A stretch of DNA of 28,927 bases, from contig JBEKZL010000059.1 in assembly GCA_049509915.1 (NCBI GenBank), positions 1 through 28,927 of the forward strand, read 5' to 3'. The position numbers and the translations under genes were made by a program. This DNA is from JBEKYD01 sp049509915. Its GTDB lineage: Bacteria > Acidobacteriota > Terriglobia > Bryobacterales > Bryobacteraceae. Positions within the stretch are counted from its first letter, which is position 1. Each line of letters begins with the position of its first letter. This document shows, piece after piece, positions 23,614-28,927 of this stretch. Under the pieces are notes generated by a model. That model had not been told where the DNA came from. It made no database searches and worked only from the letters and a program-made list of their open reading frames with translations.

Positions 23614-23880
23614 TTAGGTTCCCCTTTCCAAGGGCAACGGTAGCACAAGGGTGACCGCCGCGCGATACAGCCAGCCGGCGGCCTTTTCTCCGTGGACCCG
23701 CGGGTGTCGCCAGAGTTTCCAAAACGCTTCGACCGCCAGTTCTTCGGAGCGCGCCGGGTCTCGGATCACGCGCGCGATGACACCGGCCGTGCGGCTGTAT
23801 TGGCAGCGAAAGAACGCCTCAAAATCGAATGGCGCTTCCGCGGTGTCGATCTCGGCCAGTGCCTTGTCGCGCCCGTTCAC
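23614..23880 (-). pseudogene. Sigma-70 family factor truncated in region 2
   Basis: The GTG at 23880 opens a frame with FDFEAFFRCQYSRTAGVIAR, VIRDPARSEELAVEAFWKLWR and GEKAAGWLYRAAV, the region 2 pattern of an ECF-like sigma factor (core binding and -10 recognition). After AAV the expected continuation into the DNA-binding helices is replaced by TLVLPLPLERGT and a stop. Region 4 is missing. The break coincides with the upstream end of the nuclease-like gene, so an insertion or deletion removed the rest. The remaining 88 residues are unlikely to act as a sigma factor. Confidence 0.75.
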
Positions 23881-23940
23881 AATAGAGCAACACCGGTCGG
23901 CGCCGGTTTGTGGCAGGCAATTCGCTGCAGTCCGGTAGTT

Positions 23941-25566
23941 TTACATGATCCGGTGGAAAAGCAAGTACAGGCTTGACGACAGGATGATGGCCATGGGCAG
24001 AGTCAACACCCACGCCAGGGCCAGGGAGCGCACCGTGCTCCATTGCAGACCCGAGTGGTTGGCGGCCATGGTGCCGGCCACGCCCGAAGACAGCACGTGA
24101 GTGGTGCTCACGGGCATGCCTAGATAGTCCGCTCCGCCGATGGTCAGCATGGCGGTGATTTCGGCCGCGGCGCCCTGCGCGTACGTCAGGTGCTGTTTGC
24201 CGATCTTCTCGCCCACCGTCACCACGATGCGCTTCCAGCCAATCATCGTGCCCAATCCGAGCGCCATGGCGACCGCGACCTTCACCCAGGCCGGGATGAA
24301 TTTGGTGGCGGCATCCACATGCTTCTTGTAGGTGTCGAGCACTTGCATGTCGGCCGCGGTGAACGCCGGCTTGCCGGATGATTTCATCAGGCGGAGCGCT
24401 TCGCTGGTGATGTACATGTCGTTGCGGAAGTTCGGCATCATGGTTTGGGGGACGTTCTTGAGCACTTTGTACATGGTGGCTTCGTTGCCCAGATCGCCCA
24501 CGATTTGCTGCAGGGCCAGCATGGTATTGGGGGTGAACTCGTGGGTGCGAACGTACTCCTCCACTTCGCGGCGAGGCTCGCCGATCACAGCGGTGGGACT
24601 CACGTACTGATGCAGGGTATCCACCGTCTGGCGCGAGATGGTCGCGAACTCCGCCGTCTGGCTCTCGGTAATGGCGTGGTTCAAGGCGTATGCCGTGGGA
24701 ACCGTGCCAACCAGGATCAGCATGATCAGCCCCATGCCCTTCTGGCCGTCGTTGGAGCCATGCGCGAAACTGACTCCGGTGCAGGTCAGTACCAGCAGGC
24801 CGCGAATCCAGAACGGCGGCGGCTCGTTTCCTTCGGGAGCGGAATAAAGCTTGGGGTTTTTCAACACAAGCTTCGCTATCGTGAGGAAAAGGAAAGCGAC
24901 GAAGAAGCCCACCAGCGGCGAAATCAGCAGCGTTTTGCCCACGTTGATGGCCTGGCCCCAGTCGACTCCGCTGGTGCCCGTGCGCGGCGACATCAACTGG
25001 TTGGCAATCCCGACGCCGATGATCGAACCGACCATCGTGTGCGAACTGGATGCTGGCAGGCCCAAATACCACGTGCCCAGGTTCCAAATGATCGCAGCAG
25101 TCAGCAGGGCGAACACCATGGAAAACCCGGCGCCGCTGCCCACCTGCAGGATTAACTCTACGGGAAGGAGCGAGATAATGCCGAACGCCACCAAACCGCT
25201 GGAGGTCAGCACGCCAATGAAATTCCAGACGCCGGACCAGACTACCGCGATGTGCGGCTCGAGCGAATGGGTGTATATTACCGTAGCCACGGCATTGGCT
25301 GTATCGTGGAATCCGTTGACGAATTCAAAGCCCAGGGCGATGGTGAGAGCCAGACCGAGCAGGATGAAGGGATAGATGGAGGTAGGGTGGACGTTTTCCA
25401 GATCGCGCAGAAGCTCCGATGCGGCGTAAACGAACCCGATCACTAATGCCACGGCGAAAATCAGCATGCCGATCATCCCCGGCTTGCGGTTGAGTTTCGC
25501 TTGCAGTGTGGAGGCGGCTGCTGATGGTCGTGCGGGTATTGGTGCGGGTGCGGCGGCGGCGCTCAT
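23941..25566 (-). CDS. pit: PiT-family inorganic phosphate transporter
   Basis: The 541-residue membrane protein (start ATG 25566) has the duplicated PiT signatures: GFEFVNGFHDTANAVATVIY near residue 80-98 and FAHGSNDGQKGMG near 265-278, together with GLPASSSHTMVGSIIG (about 175-190) and GMPVSTTHVLSSGVAG (about 485-500). There are about ten to twelve helices and a central cytoplasmic loop of ~150 residues between helices in the second half. It takes up phosphate, likely as metal-phosphate with protons or sodium. The N-terminal 25 residues are a low-complexity Ala/Pro stretch. No PhoU-like gene accompanies it here. Confidence 0.92.
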   Translation of the reverse strand: MSAAAAPAPIPARPSAAASTLQAKLNRKPGMIGMLIFAVALVIGFVYAASELLRDLENVHPTSIYPFILLGLALTIALGFEFVNGFHDTANAVATVIYTHSLEPHIAVVWSGVWNFIGVLTSSGLVAFGIISLLPVELILQVGSGAGFSMVFALLTAAIIWNLGTWYLGLPASSSHTMVGSIIGVGIANQLMSPRTGTSGVDWGQAINVGKTLLISPLVGFFVAFLFLTIAKLVLKNPKLYSAPEGNEPPPFWIRGLLVLTCTGVSFAHGSNDGQKGMGLIMLILVGTVPTAYALNHAITESQTAEFATISRQTVDTLHQYVSPTAVIGEPRREVEEYVRTHEFTPNTMLALQQIVGDLGNEATMYKVLKNVPQTMMPNFRNDMYITSEALRLMKSSGKPAFTAADMQVLDTYKKHVDAATKFIPAWVKVAVAMALGLGTMIGWKRIVVTVGEKIGKQHLTYAQGAAAEITAMLTIGGADYLGMPVSTTHVLSSGVAGTMAANHSGLQWSTVRSLALAWVLTLPMAIILSSSLYLLFHRIM

Positions 25567-25833
25567 AAATCAATTTGTCCTCGAACCTGACAGTCTAGCC
25601 GGTGAACTTTACAACGGTATGAACATATCGAAAGAAGCAATGCGCCGTATGGTTGAGAAAGACAGGTAGCTGGGAGCGGCATGGGAGGGCCGGCTTGGCC
25701 ATCATGCAACTGTACTACTACATATTGCGGGACAATGAACTAGACCCACTTTATATGAGAAACCATATTGACAAATTTCGGGGTGTCGTGCGAGGATGTG
25801 TTTATCACTGAGGAAGGAGGTGGTCCAGCAAAC

Positions 25834-25878
25834 ATGGAATGTAGTATACAACGACCGCAGGAGGTGGCCGACTGTTAA
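25834..25878 (+). CDS. 14-codon mini-ORF in the candidate RNA
   Basis: ATG at 25834 opens the frame MECSIQRPQEVADC and TAA ends it at 25876-25878. The extended Shine-Dalgarno-like tract ends only 4 nt before the ATG, but the GGAGG core is 13 nt away, longer than optimal. The stop codon lies in the loop of the CGACT/AGTCG hairpin, so a ribosome at the stop would melt this stem. It may be a leader peptide or a by-product of the 16S-complementary tract. Confidence 0.35.
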   Translation: MECSIQRPQEVADC

Positions 25879-25990
25879 AGTCGAGCCTCTAACGTAGCCG
25901 ATTCCCGCTTCAGTGGCGGGGTCAAGTTCCTGTGGACCGGCTGCCTTTTGTGGTCAGCTTTAAGCCTCAGGTTTTATCCGGGCTACCCTG

Positions 25991-26022
25991 AACCCCCGTG
26001 TTCCATTCGGAGCACGGGGGTT
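25991..26022 (+). terminator. Strong terminal hairpin
   Basis: AACCCCCGTGTTCC and GGAGCACGGGGGTT form a 14-bp stem (one G-T pair) around the loop ATTC. It is followed by only a weak T-rich stretch. It is the most stable hairpin I see in the window and likely ends the candidate RNA or blocks read-through to rpmE. Confidence 0.6.
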
Positions 26023-26081
26023 TGACGTTCTTGGCCCAAGCTCTCGCTGTCGCCCTAGCGGGCTGGTGGATCGCGAGAAAA

Positions 26082-26090
26082 TGCTATACT
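26082..26090 (+). promoter_or_regulatory. Extended -10 promoter of rpmE
   Basis: TGCTATACT is an extended -10 box (TGn-TATACT). It sits 32 nt before the rpmE ATG, so this mRNA, unlike several others here, has a leader; AAGGA at 26102-26106 may be the ribosome site, although it is far (16 nt) from the start. Confidence 0.5.
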
Positions 26091-26122
26091 GAAATTCTCG
26101 AAAGGAATCCTCAAGTAACGCC

Positions 26123-26362
26123 ATGAAGGCCGGTATTCACCCCGCTTACAACGAATTGAACGTCATTTGCGCCTGTGGGCACACCTTCAAGACCCGCTCC
26201 ACGCACAAGGGCGATATCCGTGTGGAAATCTGTTCGTCCTGCCATCCCTTTTTCACGGGCAAGCAGAAGCTGATCGATACCGCTGGCCGGGTGGACCGCT
26301 TCGAGAAGAAGTACAAGGCCACCCGCGGCGCCAAGAGGGCACAGGCACAGCCCGTAGCCTAG
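26123..26362 (+). CDS. rpmE: Ribosomal protein bL31
   Basis: The 79-residue protein begins MKAGIHPAYNELNVICACG, the L31 N-terminus, and carries the four zinc-binding Cys of the zinc-containing form (Cys16, Cys18 in CAC, and Cys37, Cys40 in CSSC), followed by HPFFTGKQKLIDTAGRVDRF. It is part of the large subunit and bridges to the small subunit. The Cys-containing form also acts as a zinc reserve in some bacteria. The C-terminal Lys/Ala tail is slightly long. Convergent with the Spy-like gene. Confidence 0.97.
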   Translation: MKAGIHPAYNELNVICACGHTFKTRSTHKGDIRVEICSSCHPFFTGKQKLIDTAGRVDRFEKKYKATRGAKRAQAQPVA

Positions 26363-26393
26363 CCGCGGGACTGCTCCTTTTGGCGGCGGGCGG

Positions 26394-26840
26394 TTACTTC
26401 TTGAAATCCGGAGGCGGCGCGGGATTGCCGCGTTCCTGCTGCAGGCGCCGCTGGCGAGCTGCTTCGTGCTCCGCGAGCAACTGTTCATAGAGCGGCATCT
26501 GGTCCGCACGCAGGAGAGCTTTGACTTCCGCGATCTGCCGGTCGTGGATGGTACGCCCCTCGGCGTTCATGCGGTCGTGCAGGGCGTGGAAATCTTCGCG
26601 GGTAGCGTCCAGGATCTGGTTGTAGCGCGCCAGTTGGCTGGCGTCCAGCTTCACCCGGTCCTTCATTTCGGCCACGAGGTGCTTCCGCACGTCCTCGGGA
26701 TCGGGAGCGCCGGATTTTCGAACGCCGACTCCGCCGACGGCCTGCACCGTATAGAGCCGATATCCCAGAGCGCCCACGGCGGTACCGCCCGCAAACACCA
26801 GGAACAGATAGACAAAAGCGGAAAGCCTGGATCTTGGCAT
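26394..26840 (-). CDS. Membrane-anchored Spy/CpxP-like periplasmic protein
   Basis: The start ATG 26840 lies 8 nt after the stop of the anti-sigma-like gene; the open frame further upstream overlaps that gene and is ignored. The 148-residue protein has an N-terminal membrane anchor (AFVYLFLVFAGGTAVGALGY, about 8-27) and then a helical domain with DRVKLDASQLARYNQILDA and IAEVKALLRADQMPLYEQLL, two motifs of the LTxxQ type found in Spy/CpxP and heavy-metal resistor proteins. These act as periplasmic chaperones or sensor modulators under envelope stress. As the third gene of a sigma/anti-sigma operon it probably takes part in the same envelope response. Confidence 0.75.
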   Translation of the reverse strand: MPRSRLSAFVYLFLVFAGGTAVGALGYRLYTVQAVGGVGVRKSGAPDPEDVRKHLVAEMKDRVKLDASQLARYNQILDATREDFHALHDRMNAEGRTIHDRQIAEVKALLRADQMPLYEQLLAEHEAARQRRLQQERGNPAPPPDFKK

Positions 26841-26848
26841 GGATCGGC

Positions 26849-27217
26849 TTACCGGCCCGGCTCGTTCGCGCTCTGACGCAAATCCAGGCGCAGCGGACCG
26901 ACGATATCGGGAGTTTCCACGGAATTGGCATCCGCCAAAGCTTCCAGGTAGTTTTGCTGGTAGGCACCGGCGCGGGCACTGGAGTTCTGCGGCAGATAGA
27001 GGTAGATGCCCAAAGCCAACGTGGCGGCGACCGCGGCGGTCGCGAATGCTTGCGCCATGTGAAGGAAAGAAAACGTGTTGCGCTGCTGGGCCTCGATCCG
27101 CTGCCACACTCCCGGCATGAAGTTCACACCAGGCTCGCGATCCGGACACGCTTCGCGGTACGCCCGAAACAGGGCGTCCAACTCTTCCTCGTGATTGCCA
27201 TGGTCCCCGGGGTACAT
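26849..27217 (-). CDS. Membrane anti-sigma factor-like protein
   Basis: The 122-residue protein has a cytoplasmic N-terminal part (EEELDALFRAYREACPDREP, FMPGVWQRIEAQQ), one membrane helix (about 56-76, TAAVAATLALGIYLYLP) and a short periplasmic tail. The placement between an ECF sigma gene and a Spy-like gene, all in one direction, is what points to an anti-sigma role. It lacks the HxxxCxxC zinc motif of ZAS-type anti-sigma factors, so it is not redox-sensing by that means. The FMPxVWxRI segment is common in acidobacterial proteins in this position. Confidence 0.65.
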   Translation of the reverse strand: MYPGDHGNHEEELDALFRAYREACPDREPGVNFMPGVWQRIEAQQRNTFSFLHMAQAFATAAVAATLALGIYLYLPQNSSARAGAYQQNYLEALADANSVETPDIVGPLRLDLRQSANEPGR

Positions 27218-27267
27218 GTTCGCTTCCCTTCTCGACTTCCCGTTCCAACTACCCTAACTAGGGCCTT

Positions 27268-27843
27268 TCAGCCCGCCTGACCCTGCGCGCTCGCGCCGAA
27301 CGCTTTCAAGACCCGCTGCCGGGCGCGAAACAACCGCACCTTAAGAGCATTTTCGTTGACCTTGTAAATCTTTTCAAGCTCTTTCAACGAAAGCCCTTCC
27401 ACTTCCTTGAGCATGAGCAGAAGGCGGTCCGCTTCCGAAACCGCGCCAAGCATCGAATCCACCGCTTCCCGGATCCGCTTCTGCTGCTGTTCGTCATGGT
27501 CCGCCTTGCCTCCGGCGGCCGCATCCGCCAGCATGACCTGCTGCTCCGACAGGTCCGACATCCGGAACTCATGGCGCCGCCGCTGCTTCCGCAAGTAGTC
27601 GTACGCGGCGTTCACCGTCAGGCGGTACAACCATGGTTCAAAAACCTTCGGCGTCCGCAATTGGTCGAGGGAGAAATAAAGCCGCACGAAAACCTCCTGC
27701 GCGACGTCCTCGACATCCTCAGTCCGGGCGATCAATCGCGTGATCGTCCCCATAATCCGCTTGCGATAAACCTGAACGATTTCGTTAAATGCCGCCGAGT
27801 CGCCCCGCTGGGCGCGCTCGATGAGCTCGAAATCTACCAACAT
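27268..27843 (-). CDS. ECF sigma factor (RpoE-like)
   Basis: The 191-residue protein has region 2 (ERAQRGDSAAFNEIVQVY, then DVEDVAQEVFVRLYFSL, and PWLYRLTVNAAYDYLRK) and region 4 (LLLMLKEVEGLSLKELEKIY, then VNENALKVRLFRARQRVLKAF) separated by an acidic linker with Asp/Glu/Gln. Its length is typical. It should direct RNA polymerase to envelope-stress-type promoters and is probably held inactive by the anti-sigma-like protein encoded 50 nt downstream. A GTAACC box 80 nt upstream of its start, at 27923-27918 on this strand, may be part of an autoregulated promoter. Confidence 0.92.
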   Translation of the reverse strand: MLVDFELIERAQRGDSAAFNEIVQVYRKRIMGTITRLIARTEDVEDVAQEVFVRLYFSLDQLRTPKVFEPWLYRLTVNAAYDYLRKQRRRHEFRMSDLSEQQVMLADAAAGGKADHDEQQQKRIREAVDSMLGAVSEADRLLLMLKEVEGLSLKELEKIYKVNENALKVRLFRARQRVLKAFGASAQGQAG

Positions 27844-28101
27844 CGGACACCGGCTCGATCACCGGTATGCCCAATCGCATCGAACTTCGTCTGGATAGGC
27901 GTCCGGTTAGCTCGGTAGGTTACAAAACCCAGGGCAGAGGGGGTAAGTGCTGTCCCCGGTAAACTCGCCGCTCGAAGAAACCCGAATCTCCGGAGCCGGC
28001 AGCGGTCAGGCTCGCCTGGAGCGAGAGAAGACATGAGGATCTTTCCATTATCCCAGATTGGCCCCTTTTTCAATGCCTTTCCCTCACACAACCTGTCGGA
28101 A
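27844..28101. other. Divergent intergenic region between the ECF sigma and S24 genes
   Basis: No convincing gene is seen in about 260 bases. On the minus strand TTGTAACCTACC (27925-27914) resembles an ECF-type -35 element facing the sigma gene. An 85-codon minus frame exists but overlaps the sigma start and has no family features. Confidence 0.35.
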
Positions 28102-28131
28102 TTGGCATTTTGGCCGATAAACAGTTATAAA
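28102..28131 (+). promoter_or_regulatory. Sigma-70 promoter of the S24 peptidase gene
   Basis: TTGGCA (28102-28107), an 18-nt spacer and TATAAA (28126-28131) form a fair promoter. The downstream GGATAGGAATAGG contains purine-rich ribosome-site candidates before ATG 28154. Confidence 0.5.
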
Positions 28132-28153
28132 AGGATAGGAATAGGCCGGTTCC

Positions 28154-28927
28154 ATGACCGCCCACCGCCCCATGCCCATGCTCGTGTCCATCGCCGATCG
28201 AAGTCTCGCAGGCCGGCGTCGCGGTGAGTATGTCGTGCTGGAACTAGCTTGTCCCTTGCAGCCCCCGGGCAACCTCGGCGTACTACTGCTCGAACCCGCC
28301 GCCGATCGCCTCTGGATTCGCCTGCGGCAGGATTTCAGCCCCTGGCTTGCTCCGCGACATATTGATTCCGAAGCCGATTTCGGAACTGAATCCGAAGGCA
28401 GCCCGATCCAGGTGTTCGACCCGGGCTATCTGCCGCTGCTCGAAAACGACATGCGCCGGCGAGCCGCCGAGCGCGGCGGCGCGGCTTGGCTGGAATCTCT
28501 GGAAGATTGTTTTTCCAACGTCTTACGCGTTTCCGAGCGACGCCAGGTTACGGTCGATTCCTTTACCCGCGTGCTCGACCACCTCTACGAAGAGCACGTC
28601 GAGCCGCTCGAAGTCGGCCGGTTTGTCACCCATCTTCCCCTGTACAGCTTGCGAGCCGCCGCTGGCAGCCTGGGAGAAGAGATGGCAACCGCCCAGGAGG
28701 ACTGGGTACGGGCGCCCGAAGGGCTGCGCCTCGGGCCCGACCTGTTCGTCGCCCACGTGGTCGGCCGCTCCATGGAACCGCGCATTCCCGATGGCAGCCT
28801 CAACCTGTTCCGCTTGCATCCGGCCGGTTCGCGGCAGAACAAGATTCTGCTGATCCAGCGGTTTGGCGTCACCGATGAGACCGCGCGCTACACCGTCAAG
28901 AAATATACCAGCACCAAGGTCGCCTTG
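28154..28927 (+). CDS. S24/LexA-type peptidase protein, 3' end missing
   Basis: The frame runs from ATG 28154 to the last base (258 codons) without a stop, so the gene continues beyond the window. ATGs at 28172 and 28178 are alternative starts. The C-terminal part visible is a LexA-like S24 peptidase domain: VVGRSMEPRIPDGSLNLFR with the nucleophile Ser206, and RYTVKKYTS with the dyad Lys249 or Lys250. Unlike LexA or phage repressors, the N-terminal ~190 residues show no helix-turn-helix; they include VVLELACPLQPPGNLGVLLLE, HLYEEHVEPLEVGRF and a long middle region I do not recognise. Its role may be self-cleavage or membrane-independent proteolysis in DNA damage response, or a domain in a larger helicase-like protein. 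Confidence 0.8.
   Translation, partial: MTAHRPMPMLVSIADRSLAGRRRGEYVVLELACPLQPPGNLGVLLLEPAADRLWIRLRQDFSPWLAPRHIDSEADFGTESEGSPIQVFDPGYLPLLENDMRRRAAERGGAAWLESLEDCFSNVLRVSERRQVTVDSFTRVLDHLYEEHVEPLEVGRFVTHLPLYSLRAAAGSLGEEMATAQEDWVRAPEGLRLGPDLFVAHVVGRSMEPRIPDGSLNLFRLHPAGSRQNKILLIQRFGVTDETARYTVKKYTSTKVAL

Larger units (their letters stand above)
25800..26025 (+). ncRNA. Candidate structured RNA with embedded mini-ORF
   Basis: The 556-base gap between pit and rpmE has no normal gene. From about 25800 to 26025 it shows several stem-loops: CGACT/AGTCG (25869-25883) inside an outer GAGG/CCTC stem; CCCGC/GCGGG near 25904-25920; and a final 14-bp hairpin at 25991-26022. TTGACA at 25768-25773 could be a -35 box, with GAGGAT 18 nt later as a weak -10. 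Near its 5' end AAGGAGGTGGTCCAGC (25814-25829) is complementary to the conserved 3' end of 16S rRNA over almost its whole length. It does not match an RNA family that I can name from memory; a leader for rpmE is possible, but rpmE has its own -10 box. Bases 25567-25767 hold nothing I recognise. Confidence 0.45.

Noticed and set aside
26841..27248. Long upstream extension of the Spy-like frame
   Set aside because: It overlaps the anti-sigma-like gene; the signal-anchor start at 26840 is consistent with operon spacing.

Overview
The window reads as high-GC chromosomal DNA from an acidobacterium, most likely of the Bryobacteraceae / Candidatus Solibacter type. The best clues are the C-terminal domain of a large secreted NHL-repeat protein and of a decayed fragment near the left end (both resemble the Solibacter-type C-terminal domain TIGR03437), a BlaI / M56-TonB regulatory pair of the kind common in Acidobacteria, and many start codons placed 6-10 nt after a -10 box. 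This assignment is from protein style, not from a search. I saw no rRNA, tRNA, intact insertion sequence or CRISPR array.

Layout. 1-1.66 kb: 3' part of a radical SAM enzyme resembling the MJ0619/COG1964 (tetraether synthase-like) family, coupled to a small membrane protein. 1.9-2.5 kb: a decayed TIGR03437-type fragment. 2.6-7.94 kb (minus strand): a compact class I lanthipeptide operon, lanA-lanC-lanB, which I consider the most novel system here. Its precursor is very long (241 aa), has an FDLD leader box only at residue 117, and ends in an 80-residue tail with 19 Cys, 20 Thr and no Ser, arranged as repeated Thr-Cys units. 8.3-10.4 kb: hemW and a threonine aldolase, overlapping by 4 nt. 10.5-13.3 kb: secreted NHL beta-propeller protein. 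13.4-14.9 kb: exported amidohydrolase. 14.9-16.9 kb: biotin carboxylase and biotin carrier subunits of an acyl-CoA-carboxylase-like enzyme, without a carboxyltransferase. 17.3-18.0 kb: RraA/HMG-aldolase-like protein. 18.1-20.3 kb (minus): blaI-blaR-like repressor and M56 protease fused to TonB-type domains. 20.4-21.4 kb: hypA-hypB.

21.5-23.9 kb is a patchwork of small and broken genes: hicB with a frameshifted hicA, a decayed second piece of hypB, a tiny Cys-rich ORF, an AT-richer secreted hypothetical, a possible PD-(D/E)XK nuclease, and a sigma-factor gene cut off in region 2. This looks like an insertion/deletion hotspot. 23.9-25.6 kb (minus): PiT-family phosphate transporter. 25.8-26.03 kb: a probable structured RNA with a 14-codon ORF, an unusually long match to the complement of the 16S 3' end and a strong terminal hairpin. 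Then rpmE (L31), and on the minus strand an ECF sigma factor, a membrane anti-sigma-like protein and a Spy/CpxP-like protein. The right edge holds an incomplete S24/LexA-type peptidase protein.

Working together: LanB would dehydrate Thr in LanA and LanC would close thioether rings with the Cys; no exporter, leader protease or immunity gene lies beside them. BlaI/BlaR-like and ECF/anti-sigma units are two separate sensing modules. HypA/HypB deliver nickel to a hydrogenase (or urease) encoded elsewhere.
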